A stretch of 64,000 nucleotides of DNA from Monarcha castaneiventris obscurior (Eukaryota; Chordata; Aves; Passeriformes; Monarchidae): NCBI GenBank assembly GCA_026261815.1, contig JAMPIT010000437.1, forward strand, positions 1,984,001-2,048,000. The letters run 5' to 3'. The first letter of the stretch is position 1; the number at the start of each line of letters is the position of its first letter. Of the stretch, positions 1-10,975 are shown piece after piece. The position numbers and the translations under genes were made by a program. The notes beneath the pieces are model-generated. The model was not told the origin of the DNA. It saw only the letters and a program-made list of their open reading frames with translations, and did not search any database.

Positions 1-1571
1 TCAACATTTACAAGGGATTTGAAAAGCGCTGTGAAAAAGAAACCCCATTCTGTCCCTCACATCCAGTTCATCAACAGGACCCTTAAATTTCTGTCCATGT
101 CACATTAAAAACAGAATTAAAAAGGTTTGAGAACCACTTACTAAATCTGTGCCCCTAAATCACCCCACAGATGGAACTTCTCATCCTCATAAACAGCTTT
201 AGGAACGAGGTATGGATAGGGATGAATCACTGATGAAAATTCTGATAGGTATTAAAACCCCCAAATTTTGTAGTGTTAACTGAGCCCTTTGCACCCTTGA
301 GCTGTTCTGGCATTAAATAGCCCTGGGATGGGGCCTTTGGGATGTGCCAGGGAAGTGGGAGCTGTTCCAGCCAGGAAATGGGGAGGAGTTGCTCACCCCA
401 GCCCTCTGTCTTGGGGGGTCCCTGCTTTGGCTGTGCACCCTGGAGTGGAGTCAGGGATGGTTTGTGTGGAGCAAGGAAAGCAAAGGGATGTCCCTGCTTT
501 CCACTGGGCTGGAATTCCAAGGGAATTCAGCCTCAAAACCACCACCCTCCTGAGCAAAGTGCTTTAGGGGCAATGCTCCTTTACAGTCAGACTCAAGGCA
601 GATGAATTCTTCTGGGAAAAAAAAAAAAATTAACAGTTTTAAAGTAGTGGAATCTGTCAGTGTTTCCTCGGAGAAGAACATTTAATATAAAAATGACTGC
701 AATGTGTGATTTAATCCGTGGTGTAAATGTGCTGTTCCAAGCTGTTATTCCTCTGATTTTTTTACCAAATATCGAGTTGGGTTTGGGCTTGACATTAGAA
801 TGACTTCAAATTAATACTGGGGACAGGCAGAGTAAGAATGGGGGGACTCAGGAGCTGAGGTTGCACCTGTAGTAAATGTAACCCATTAGCTACACCGGGT
901 GTAGGGGTCTGAGGTTTGGGAAGGCTGAGGAACCCCACAGAGCTTTAAAGGTGATCTTCCTGTAAGAACAGCCTCAGTCAGAGCCTGGGAGCAGCAAAGC
1001 CTGACCGAAAGGATGACATTTCTCTCCTGGGATGGGTTTTACCCCCTTAAGGCCCTGCCAGTGAGGATCAGTGCAGGATAAATGACCCCCCAAAAGGCTG
1101 CTGGTTCTTAGTGCAGATCATTCCTGTGCCAGGGCTGCCTGGGAGGGCAGGATGAGTTTTGTGGGAGCACAGAACCATTGGAATTTTCACCCAGAGCTCT
1201 CCTGTGGCACTGCTTTAAGCAGGCAGGCTCCTCAGGGTGCTTTCTCATTCCCACTTCTTCCTTTTACTTTCATTTTTTTTGTTAGGGAGGATTTTCTTGT
1301 GTGTCGACGTTGCTCCTGTTTTTATCTCCTGCTCCAAGCCCTTCCTTCTGCCCTGTGTGCCTGGGAATGTTTGCTGGGACCCCCGTGCTCGTGCCCTGCT
1401 CCCTGGCTCTCCATGCTCTGCTCCCACGTGCCAGTGAGGTGGGATCACCCTGGGAATGCCTTTTTAAAGCTCCTGTTCACTGTGACATTTGCTCAAAGAG
1501 GGAAATGTGTGGCCAGTGCTCAAGGGAGAGATTTTTGATGGCGTGCTGAAAGTGTCTGTGGCCCGAGTTAT
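1..1571. other. Unique AT-rich non-coding DNA
   Basis: No repeat family or coding exon is recognised here. Short open frames exist on both strands (the longest about 128 codons at 1152-1538), but none shows a known domain and several overlap each other in different frames. A short A-run lies at 618-630. Confidence 0.6.
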
Positions 1572-1621
1572 AAACTTATGGAATTGCTGAGGTTGGAAAA
1601 GCCCTCTGAGATCAACCATCC
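1572..1621 (-). mobile_element. CR1 LINE 3'-end fragment, left part (split by LTR)
   Basis: The plus strand reads a decayed version of the reverse complement of an avian CR1 3' end: 'ggttggaaaagccctctgag' followed by atcaaccatcc. The fragment stops abruptly at 1621, where an LTR begins, and resumes at 2361. The family call rests on the known avian CR1 3' consensus, recalled rather than searched. The element is on the minus strand because CR1 3' ends read ...CCAACC...ATTCTATG in sense orientation. Confidence 0.8.
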
Positions 1622-2360
1622 TGTGGGAGTTGGGTACAACACAAATCCAGGTTCTTTATCTTCACCTCTGGGGAGCTTCACCTCGAGCCCCAGCAGATGA
1701 GAAACGGCTGCAGATGTTGTTTCAGGTTGTTGATTTCTCCTTCTCTCTGCCAGCTCTCAGCTCCGGCCGCACATCTGATGCAGCCGAGTCCGAGCGGGCA
1801 CTGCCCAGCCCTGGGCTGTCCCGGCCTTTCTGTGCCCTTTCCATCATCCAACCATTCTTCACAACGCATTTATTAGTTACTGTTCTGTACCAATTCATTT
1901 GCACCTGTTCTAGACACGGAATTTCTACCTCTTTTTCATTCCACCAATCATTTTGTGCCACCACCACCAGAGAAGATGGAGGAGAAGGAGAAGGAGAGGA
2001 AGAACAGGGCAATGCCCAAAATCCTCCATCTTAAACCCTTTGTCCTCATATTAAAAACCCTAAAATCTACTTTTTTACCTTGTAAAATACTAAACCACTA
2101 CTCATTTTCACACTCTGGTGGCTTGCAATGATTCTGGCAGTGTTGGTAACTTTTCCCACGGGCTGAGGTCAAAGCCGGTGCCATTCTGGGCTTCTTGCCA
2201 GGGGCTGGGACCCCCTTGCTGGGGCTGCTGAGCCCCCAGGGCAGCCCGAGGTGTGCCCTGAGCTCCCAGGGCAGCCCGAGGTGTGCCCTGAGCCCCCAGG
2301 GCAGCCCGAGGTGTGCCCTGAGCTCCCAGGGCAGCCAGAGGCGTGCCTTGGGTTCCAACA
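1622..2360 (-). mobile_element. Solo LTR, ERVK-like, copy A
   Basis: On the plus strand the element starts TGTGGGAGTTGGG and ends GGTTCCAACA. Read on the minus strand it is TGTTGG...CCCACA, with the TG...CA termini of retroviral LTRs. It is flanked by a perfect 6-bp direct repeat ccatcc (1616-1621 and 2361-2366), the length typical of class II (ERVK) insertions. Two further copies lie at 37011-37690 and 47730-48408 in the opposite orientation. Length is 739 bp, 60 bp more than copy C, because a 30-bp tandem repeat near its sense 5' end has four units instead of two. I infer the sense strand from that repeat, which would lie in U3, and from a GATAAA polyadenylation-like motif near the other end; orientation is therefore moderate. 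No internal gag/pol/env sequence is attached. An antisense open frame across it is shared by all copies and is not taken as a gene. Confidence 0.85.
2231..2350. repeat. 30-bp tandem repeat, 4 units, inside LTR copy A
   Basis: Four contiguous 30-bp units start at 2231, 2261, 2291 and 2321. Each reads agc(c/t)cccagggcagcc and ends in a gtgccctg-like block. The other two LTR copies carry two units each, at 37021-37080 and 47740-47799. Alternate units share cccc or tccc at the same site, so expansion probably copied a two-unit block. The array produces proline/glycine-rich open frames in several frames, which are artefacts of repetition. Confidence 0.9.
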
Positions 2361-2512
2361 CCATCCCAACCATCCCCAGCAGTGCCACGGCCACCAAGGC
2401 CCTGGCCCCAAGTGCCACATCCTCAGGGCTGTTCAGTCCCTGCTGGGATGGGGACTCCACCTGTGCCCTGGGCAGCCCTTGCCATGAAGGAATTTGCCCA
2501 ACATCCCAAATC
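2361..2512 (-). mobile_element. CR1 LINE 3'-end fragment, right part
   Basis: This continues the CR1 begun at 1572. The order of landmarks is accaaggccctggcccc, agtgccacatcctcagg, a gatggggactccacctgtgcc box, ccctgggcagcc, and a tail resembling gaaggaatt...caacatcccaaatct. Removing the LTR and one copy of ccatcc gives a continuous CR1 reading. The fragment fades into unique DNA after about 2512. Confidence 0.8.
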
Positions 2513-4337
2513 TATTTAGTAGTGATTTAGTTCAAGGACAGGCTCAGGAAGCGTTGCCAAGGGATTTCAGGTGCCCTTCTGTTGTGCAATATTGTGTCCT
2601 ATTTTCCCAGCCCTCAGAGTTTGCAGACGCCTCGGATTCAACAACCACTGCATATTTTAATTTATTTTTTTTTTCTGCTGTAATTTATTTGTGGCCAAGA
2701 AGACACGGCTGGGTTATTAATACTCTCTTAATTGCTCTGTCTGCTGGGAGTAATTTGCCTTTTGTGGCCGAGCAGGAGGTGACAGTGGCAGCCAGGCTGT
2801 GACCTGGAATGATGCGACTGCTTTGATCCTGACCTTAAAACCAGGGCAGGAGGCCTTTATTCATATTAATACTTCTCCCTGCTAAAGCAACTCCAATTTT
2901 AGAAGAAATTGGACTTATTCATAAGTTTTGATGATGCATTTTTATGGCACAAGGGTTTGGAAAGGTCCTGGCTCTGCAGCTGCACCCGATGTGTTACAGG
3001 GAGCGGGGCCTTGGGGGCATCACTGAGGTCAGGAGGGGCCTGGCCTTTGGTGTTTTGGCCTTTGGGGGTGGAACCCATGGAGCACCCTCACAAAATATCC
3101 ATTATTTTGGAGTCTAAATATAAAACAAGTCAACTTTTCATAGGGAAAGAGAAAACAGCAGGGATCTGGTAAATGCTGCAGATCTTCCTGAGGACCTTCA
3201 GTTCTTGTGTCCCCTCTGTGCTTGACCCTTAGGGAACCCTGGGTTTGATGCCCAACCTCAAACAGAAATCACCTAAAACTGAGGGTGTTTTGCCTTTTTT
3301 TCCCCATCCATCCTCATTTTCCCCCCTTTCCTATTCCCCCCTCAGCCCTTGCCGTGCACACATTGATTTCCAGACTGTTTCTGGCCAGCAGGAGTTTCTG
3401 ATATTAATGATGGGGGGGAGACTTTCAAAAGATCCTGGATTTTAAAAGATTTTAAAGCAACTTTGAAGGCAGTTTCCTTTCAACTCTCCTGAAAACTTGT
3501 ACCGCTGTAATTTGTTGCAACATAAATAATTAAAACCTTGCATCTGTAGGATCTTGTAGTTATCTTCTCTTAACTTTGGGAGTTTTCCTGGTAATTTAGA
3601 TTTGGATTTGTTTTTGGGCCAAAGGTGGACTGTTATTATATTAATTTAAATATCCTGGGGTAGGTTTCTAATAGGGTTTCACACAATTAAATGGTGACCT
3701 TGAGAGGAGGCTTGAAGCTGCTTTATCTCCTTTTCCAAGAGGAATTAACCTGTTATTCCCATTTCCTTGGCCACTTGTCTGACCAAAGCCAAGGGATGGG
3801 GGAAGTTCTGCTTCCCCCTTACCCAGTAACAAAACTCTTGTTGGAATTAGATCCAGACTGCAGCAGAGCAATTTTTGATAAAATTAAGAAGGTGCTTGAT
3901 GAGGCCTTGGTCCCTCAGCTCATTTGCAGGCCCCCAGGGAATCAGGGGGTGGAAATGAGGGTGTTCCTTGTCCTTGGTGTGGGCTGCTGGATGCAGAATT
4001 GGCATTGGATCTGATCCATGCTGTGGGATCAAACCTGCTGGTTTCTGTCTGATCTCCCCCATCACCGGGGTTTTGGGATCTGGGGTTCATAGGGCAGACT
4101 TGAAACTTGTTTTTTATTGACTTTTTAACTTTTCTGCTGGAGATCCACACCAAAACTGGAACTTTGGCTCCCACCAGTTTGAGGGTGCTCTGAGGCTGTT
4201 CCTTTGGGATAACCTGGATAATCCTGCTGGATATCCTGCAGCTCCTGCCCTGTTGGTGCTTGGGGTTAGGGCTGGTCAGCACAGACCTGCAGAGCTGGGA
4301 TCAGCTGGGCACCTCGGGCATTTTGCCTTTGATCCAT
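2513..4337. other. Unique non-coding DNA
   Basis: No recognised repeat. The stretch around 2600-2810 (T-rich run at 2661-2672, then two gtggcc blocks) has the mixed complexity often seen in conserved non-coding elements, but conservation cannot be judged from one sequence. Short open frames at 3691-4014 (+) and 3920-4282 (-) overlap on opposite strands and show no domain. Confidence 0.5.
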
Positions 4338-4509
4338 GGGCAATCCTGGCTGGGGACACCCATTGGATTGGGGGGGTTCTGGGCAATCCTGGATGGAGAC
4401 ACCCATTGGATTGGGGAGGTTCTGGGCAATCCTGGCTGGAGACACCCATTGGATTGGGGAGGTTCTGGGCAATCCTGGCTGGAGACACCCATTGGATTGG
4501 GGAGGTTCT
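4338..4509. repeat. 43-bp minisatellite, 4 units
   Basis: Four head-to-tail units of 43 bp begin at 4338, 4381, 4424 and 4467. Each reads gggcaatcctgg(c/a)tgg followed by agacacccattggattgggg and ends in ggttct. Differences between units are limited to a few bases, so the array is young. Because 43 is not a multiple of 3, each frame cycles through the same three peptides. This explains overlapping Trp/Gly/Pro-rich open frames on both strands. Confidence 0.92.
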
Positions 4510-4820
4510 GGCAGCCTTGTGCCCAGCTGGGTTCCTTCATTCCCCTCCTGGGTGGAAGGCCAGGCTGGAGAAGCTGCAGGAATCCAGATCTGGTTCAAAA
4601 GGCTTGGAAAACTCCAAATTTCCTTCATACCCTTCCTCAGCCTTTTAGTCAAGAATTTCTGCTGGTTCCTTGCTAAACTGGAGGGAAAAAAGGAATAAGG
4701 AATGAAACCTGACAGGCTGAAAACTTTGGGTTTTCTTCAGTTTCCCCTTGCACAAAGTGATGCCTCCTCCAGACACCCAGAAACAGAGACTAGACAAGAG
4801 TAAGGGAATAAAGGTCGGTG

Positions 4821-4826
4821 TTTATT
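4821..4826 (-). promoter_or_regulatory. Polyadenylation signal of the 4758-5195 LTR
   Basis: AATAAA on the minus strand within TTCAAATAAACACC. About 60 bp of downstream sequence reaches the LTR 3' end, consistent with the end of R plus a short U5. Confidence 0.6.
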
Positions 4827-4917
4827 TGAAAGCCTTCAAGGCACACCCTGGGGGAGCCAGAGGCTGCCTCCAAAAATGGACCCCAAGATGGACCCCAGGT
4901 CACGAGTTCTTCACACC

Positions 4918-4923
4918 TTTATA
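4918..4923 (-). promoter_or_regulatory. TATA box of the 4758-5195 LTR
   Basis: TATAAA on the minus strand, in the context CTATAAAGGTG. It lies upstream of the LTR's own AATAAA signal at the spacing expected for a retroviral promoter. Confidence 0.6.
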
Positions 4924-5195
4924 GGTTTGGTTCATTTGCATATCAGGGTTAATTCTCCAATTAAAGCCCCAGGTCAATGATGTAATTCCCCTCAGCTTGC
5001 TCCCCCCTTAGAGGCTTTGGGTTACACATTTTGGGCCTAGAAGAGCCTGGCTGTCCTTGGAGGCAAAGCCTGGAGAGGCTTTGTTGTGTCTGCCCAGCAC
5101 GAGAGAGCAGAAATTCCAGGCTACAAGGAACTGCAGAGTTACACTCTGAGCAGTACAGAAATTGTAAAATATAAAAGTTAAAACCTAAGGCATCA

Positions 5196-8100
5196 AAAGG
5201 AGCCAAGAAACTTGGGAATCAAGGTCCTCCAGGATCCTCCTGGGGCCACCCAAGCTCCCAATTCCTCTTTATCTTGTTTTATACCCTGTGAAATGTTGTA
5301 GCTCAGGTGCCTCTCTCTGGATAGGAGTAACTACCTAATTCTGCTTTTCCTTTCCAAGAAATAATTACTATTTGCTTGGGGATGTCTCTCTTCTCTGCTT
5401 TATGTAGGTTCAAATCTCATAAATTTAGCTTGAAAAAGTGATGATGTTGCCCTTCCAAAGTCAATGTTTCAGAACAACTGCAGGAGGGGAAAATTTAGAG
5501 GGCACCACCATCCAGAGAGGTGCCTTTTTAATCCTTTCTCTTTAATTTGGGTCAATTATTGTGGAATAATCTTATCCATAACAACCTGGCTGGGCAGGGT
5601 GACATTCCCTCAGTCTGTGTCTCCAGCTCATCTCCCCTCCTCATCTGTGTCCCTGCATGTGGAAAGATAACATGCAAAACGTGGAATATTTTTAGCTATC
5701 CTTTAGTAAAAATCATGAATTCCCAGTTAATGGAGCTCGAGTGTCAGGGAGAGTCATTTCAATTCTACTTCTGACAAAAGTAATACTTCAGAACATGCAG
5801 GGAGCTTGGAGGAATAATTGTACTTTCCTTATTTATGTGGCAACTAATAATGGAAAAGAGTTTTTTCTCTCATAATGGGATTTAGTCTCATGAAACAGTG
5901 ATTTGCTTCATTTTGACTGTGGAGAGTTCTTTTGGCTGCAGCTCTCTTGAGATGGGAACAAGGGATTTTTTTTTATTCTGGATGTCAATTGCTTCACCAG
6001 CCACCTGAACTGGGGGATGTGGCTTTAATTTTAGCCACATCTCTGACTACTCTGTTCAGAGGGATGCTGTTTGACAGATAAGGGATCATTTACAGCAAGA
6101 ATTACTAAAAATATGGAATAAAACCTGCTTTTGTGACACATTCTGAGGTATTTGGGGGCTGTCTGGTGGCTGGGATTGAATGTCTTGGACTGGAGGGCCT
6201 GGGCCTGGTCCCAGTTGTTTCTGCCTTCATCCCAGCAGGTAAAAGGGGAAGAGGATTCCCTTCAAAACCTTTTATTTTGATGGACAGAGCAGAGTGAAAA
6301 TTCTGATGACCACCAAGATTTTGTGGCTCTGTTGAGAATATTCCTGCAGTTTATCACTGGGGATGAACTGGGAGTTGGTAACACCTCGTCCATGAAAATC
6401 CTGTTGTGTGTTTGACACTTCATCAAAACCTTCACAGGGGAAAAGTTTGGCTTTCTCTTTTTTTGTTTAATGTTAGGACTGAAAATATGAACTCTGAGAA
6501 GCTCTGAAATTGAGATTTATTTGTATAAATAAATACAAAAAAAAATTTAGCACTTAAATCAACTTTCTTTGCATCTCAGCCATGGTGTTAGTGGCTCCTG
6601 CTGAAGACCTTGTCTGATGAGGAATAAATAAATAAATAAAAAATAATTTAAAAAAAGAGATGAAGTTTTATTGTAAATTGATTCAATTAAAACCAGAAAA
6701 GTTGGTTGTGATAAATAGAAATGCTTTATATCAATTGCTTTATACCAATTGCCTGGGAGGCTGCTGAGGGCCTGGCTCAGGCTGCCCAGAGCAGCTGAGA
6801 AATTTGAAGAGCAGAGCCCATCTTAGCTAATATTAATTGAGACTTTGGGGGTATTTTTGAACGAATTGAGGCATAGATTTCATGTGTAAATCACAAAGAT
6901 GTTGTTTGAACTATTTTGGAGTTTTTAAGTGATCCGTTTTTCCCAAGCAGCCAAAAAGCCCCTCCCTTGCACTGGTGCTTTTACAGAAACTGCTGCAATT
7001 AAACCACAAACCCAAGACCAATAAATACATTTTTCTGCTGCCAAAATCTTGCTTGGGGCTGATCTCTCCTCACCTGCCCTTGCCCCAGCTTGCCCAAACC
7101 AGTGATTTGTCCCATTTTTCTGTCATTTATCCAATTTAGTCAAATATTCCCTTCTTTGCCAGCTCCCCCGACCCGGGGCTGCCATGAATATTCCCAAAAT
7201 TTTCCTTTTGGGATCCTTTGAATCCTTATTTTCCTGAAACTCATTTTCATAACATCGCAGCTTTTGCTGCAATATCACTTTCCCAGCTCCTGAAGCTTAA
7301 AAGAGCAGCAGAGCTTGGCTTTACATCTTGCTGGATGCTTCAGAAGTGATTTCCATTAAGGTGCTTAAATGAATCTATTTTCAGGAAAACACTGGCTTTT
7401 CATGGGTGAATAAAACCTAATTCTGCCTGACGAAAACATGGCTATAAATAAGAGCTGATGCCACTGCATTAAGAAGCAGCAATTATAATTAATGGGCAGA
7501 AAAATTCTATTTCTGGAAAGATTTCTTGTCCACAGGGTCACGGATAGTTTTTATTTATCTGTTTGGTTTTTAACTTGCAAAGTGTCCAAGTGGATACAGA
7601 CAGGGGCTGTATTTTATTAAAAGCAGGAGCTGAATGATCTGGCTGGAGTTGGCCAAGTTTGGAAGAACTTAATTGCTGAAAATGCACATTTTCCACAGGA
7701 AAACTCTCAGTGGATAAACTCTGGCACAGCCAGCTTGGTGTTTTTTTATTTTTTTTTCTCCAAGCTTGGGAATTTATTTATTTTTGTCTCCGGGGCTGTT
7801 TTGATGCCTCAGAATTTCTCTCTCACAGGTGTTGAATTTTTCCAAGATAAAAAGGAGTTACACGGGAGTTCTCCTTGAGGTTTCCCTCTGCCAACTTTCT
7901 CTGGCATTGAATTCTTTTTTGATGCTGTTTTATGCTTGATTTCTCCTCAGTTCTGCCAGGTCTTCTTCCCCTTGTCCTTTCTTCCCTCTGCCACTGTAAC
8001 ATGTTCCCTTCAATGTTTTCTGAGATCAAAGCCTTCTCCTCTCCCTTTCTTCCACCTGTCTTGAAAACAGAGATTTCAATTAATGTGGAGGCAGCTGGGA

Positions 8101-8589
8101 AGGAAAAGTGAGTCAAGAGCACTCAGGAGTTTAATTTGGGCATCTCTGAGTTTCTCCCACCTAATTTCTTGTTGTTAATGGGCCTAAATTTCAGTGTCTG
8201 GTTTGATTTCCATGAAAATCTTCAGGAATTCCAAACAGCCAGGGAAAAGCAGCCCCAGGAAAGGAGCACAAAGAGTTTAGAGAGGTCTTGTTTACTTGGA
8301 TGCAGTTTTTGAGGATGAAATGAATCTTTAATTGGCACCCAACTCTCTGGGAACGCTGCTCCATGGCTGAGGGCATCCCTTGGGATCATTTAGAGGGAGC
8401 AAGGAATTATTTATTCATCCTTCAGCTGCTCAAGTGAGCTCACTTTCCTTCATCACAACAACTGAGGAGAGATTTGGATGTTCTCCCTCTGAATTGATGG
8501 ATCTCCTCAGGCAAATCCCTGGAAAGGAGGTGGAGCTGGAACCTCTGGCCCTTTCTTTGGCAATTTTCCCACTCAGGAGCAATTCCTGA
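5196..8589. other. Unique AT-rich non-coding DNA
   Basis: Few open frames and no recognised gene or interspersed repeat. An (AATA)n-like run is at 6623-6640. The stretch at about 7200-7560 includes CTATAAATAAG (a MEF2/TATA-like motif) and dense TAAT cores, and could be a regulatory element, which I cannot test. A 28-bp stretch near 6769-6796 faintly resembles a CR1 piece (gcccagagcagctg) but is too short to call. Confidence 0.5.
6623..6640. repeat. (AATA)n microsatellite
   Basis: Four and a half AATA units followed by further A-rich sequence to about 6658. Simple-sequence tract. Confidence 0.8.
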
Positions 8590-8641
8590 GGTCAGGAGGG
8601 GCTGCTGGAAGGTCAGGAGGGGCTGCTGGAAGGTCAGGAGG
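8590..8641. repeat. 21-bp tandem repeat, 2.5 units
   Basis: ggtcaggaggggctgctgg plus aa, repeated at 8590 and 8611 with a partial third unit from 8632. Units are identical, so the duplication is recent. Confidence 0.85.
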
Positions 8642-10882
8642 CAAAATAAGGATGGATGTGGGTGATTTTTTTCCATCAGAGGATTCTGAGGGTGCTCATT
8701 CCTTTTTGGGAAGCCACCATTTCTGAGGAAACCTGAATTCTCCACCAGCAGCACTGTTCTACCAGCTGAAGAAAAGATTTGGTAGCTGGATTTCTTGGGA
8801 ATAAATGGTTTTTTTATCCTTGGTGTGTTCTGCCCCTGGCTGGGCAGGAGGGTTTGAGGCAGCAGGTTTGGGCACATTTTGGGTGTCTGTGCCTGGAATT
8901 CCCTTGTCTGGAGCATTAATTAATTAACAGAATATAAAGAATAATAGGGAAGAGAATCCTAAAGTTAAGACCTGTTTAGGCTGCTGCAAAATCCCAGGTG
9001 AGACTTGAATGCTGTTGTAGGAAGGGATTTTTTTGGGAAAAATGATCCAAAAAGGACAATCTGGATTAATCCTGGTACTTTGCACAAAGAGAGGACACTC
9101 AGACTTGAGGAAGTAAATCCAAAATCCCATCTTCAGCATCATATTACGTTAAAATTATGTGCATTGGATGAAATCTGAATAAATACTAAATAGTGAGTGA
9201 GTGTTTTCAGAACTGTCACAATCAACAATTTATTATTACATATAGAGAAGAATTAGTTATAAAAATTTAATCAGATGTTAAAGATCATTTTTTTTTCCTG
9301 TTTCCAGCTCTATCTCCTTAATAACCCGAGGTGAATCAGCCTGTTTGGAATTGCTTAATGCTGAAAATAGGTTGCAGAAATAGGACAATACCTGAGCATA
9401 AATTTAGGATATTTGCATTGGCCTTCAAAGGAAGCTGAGCTTGCAAAAAAACCCCAACCCACAAACCCAACCAAACAACAAAAAAACAGCTGGGGGGAGG
9501 TGCATGACACAGAAAAATCAGCTTTTCCTGGAATTAAATTCTCTGGAATTCTAAACCAATGCATTTCCATCCTCAAATTCTGTGTACTCAGCTGAGGGAA
9601 GCTTTGGAGCAGAGAAGAGCAAGACTCAGACTCTGCTCTTCCAATTTCCATCAGCTCAAAGCCAAATCCTCCCAAATCAGCCTGAATTTTGTGTCTTCAA
9701 AGGCAAAAATAGCAGGAACTTTCTCACCCCCTCCCCTGATTTGTGTCAGGAGCCCTTTGGGGCCTCTCAGGTGAGGAACATGAGTGGGGTTTTGATGGAA
9801 AACCTTCAAAATTAATTGGTCTCATCATTCTGGGTCTGCCAGTGTTGGGAGTTCTTGCAGCTATTCCCAGGTATTTGGAGATATTTCAGTTCAAGGATCA
9901 GTCCATCCACCCTAAAAATGGATATTTAAAAAGTAAAAAGCATCAAAAATCGACCTACCAGAGGCTTGAGGTGCCTTCCTGGCGAGTCAGAAGTTTTCTG
10001 TTGTTTCAGTCAGGTTCATGAAGAGGCTCCTGATGTTTCCAGTGTATTTTTTTTCCTAAAAATTCCCACCTGCTCCTCTGTCCCCTTCCCACCAGCTTCT
10101 GGGGGGAACATTTCCATCGCGGTTTTCCTGTGCAGACAAACTCCTGAGGTGGCAAAGAACCAACTTTTGCAGTTAACTTTTATTTAAGCTCAGGCAGCGA
10201 TGATGAGCTCTGCACCCAGACAATTCTGCAAGGGCAGTTCACTCTCTTGTAAACAGTGGGTTATTTATTTTAATTTTTTTTTTTTTAAAGGAAGTATTGG
10301 CTTCTAAAACATCTGGAATGCTTTAAAAAAAACCTTCATGACCCTCTGGTGTGATTTAACATCTCGTACACATCCTTTTCTTCTTTGGCTTTGTCATTGG
10401 GGATGAATTCACTCAAAAGCCCTCGTTGCATTTCTCTGGTTTTTAACTTTTAATGCCGCCTTTGTCTCTACTTCATCTCCTTCCTGTGGGTTAATTATGG
10501 AAATCTTCACTTCCCACCTCCCTGGAGCTGGTTAAAGGCATCACTCTGATTTTTTTATTTGTGTCTCTGTGTCTCCTCATCCAACCTAATGCTCCATAAG
10601 GCCCGGGGTTTAAATTATTTAAAGTGTGTTGGAGCTTTCTACACTGTGTCAGTGCGAGTTGTAACCAAGATATATTTTAAAATATATTTTTCATGAGGCC
10701 ATAAAATAGCCCCATAATTCTGTTTGTCGGACTTGAAGTGTGTGAATAAACATGGCAGGCAGTGGATATATGGGCTTAATACTTTCAGCTATTTGAAGTT
10801 GGTGTATATATATTTTTTTATATTTTTTTTCTGTGTATTGAAGCTGAAGAGGAGCAGGAATTAAATAAATTCTTTCATTATG
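8642..10882. other. Unique AT-rich non-coding DNA with a palindrome
   Basis: No repeat family or exon recognised. It contains homopolymer-rich stretches (9426-9486, 10266-10288). The stretch 10560-10860 is AT-rich, of high complexity, carries an 18-bp perfect palindrome at 10670-10687 and lacks interspersed-repeat signatures. Confidence 0.5.
10670..10687. other. 18-bp perfect AT palindrome
   Basis: ATATATTTTAAAATATAT is its own reverse complement. It could extrude a cruciform or be a paired AT-rich binding site. Chance occurrence in AT-rich DNA is possible. Confidence 0.85.
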
Positions 10883-10975
10883 GAGTAGTTAAGGTTGAAA
10901 GGGACATTTAAAGGTCATCCCCCCTAAAATGAGTAGGGATTTTGTAAGACCCCTGCCAACCTGACCTTGAATGAC
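10883..10975 (-). mobile_element. CR1 LINE 3'-end fragment
   Basis: tatggagtagttaaggttga, agggacatttaaaggtcatcc, and later 'ccaacctgaccttgaatg' follow the CR1 minus-orientation order with loss of internal bases. Strongly decayed and truncated on both sides. Confidence 0.7.

Larger units (their letters stand above)
4758..5195 (-). mobile_element. Solo LTR, 438 bp, minus strand, 4-bp target duplication
   Basis: Read on the minus strand the element starts TGATGCCTTAGG and ends GGAGGCATCA. The terminal 8 bp form a perfect inverted repeat (TGATGCCT/AGGCATCA). A 4-bp direct repeat aaag flanks it (4754-4757 and 5196-5199), which favours a class I (ERV1-like) insertion. Inside, on the minus strand, there is a TATA box (CTATAAAGG, core 4918-4923) and an AATAAA polyadenylation signal (4821-4826) about 95 bp downstream. 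This is the U3-R-U5 order expected of an LTR with a short R. It shares no visible sequence with the LTRs at 1622, 37011 and 47730. No internal retroviral genes adjoin it, so it is a solo LTR. Confidence 0.8.

Noticed and set aside
1630..2034. A 130-160-codon open frame present in similar form at 1630-2034 (+), 37276-37707 (-) and 47996-48478 (-), resembling a three-member gene family.
   Set aside because: All three lie inside copies of the same solo LTR on the strand inferred as antisense. Their similarity reflects LTR relatedness; no start context or domain supports a gene.
4253..4698. Trp/Gly- and Pro-rich frames on both strands.
   Set aside because: Generated by the 43-bp minisatellite.
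5404..5440. ggttcaaatctc, resembling a tRNA B box.
   Set aside because: No A box or cloverleaf-compatible stems at the required distance.
5435..5443. A 9-bp match aaagtgatg at 4754-4762 and 5435-5443 considered as a target duplication for a larger LTR.
   Set aside because: The 8-bp terminal inverted repeat and aaag duplication define a better right end at 5195; the 9-bp match is probably chance.
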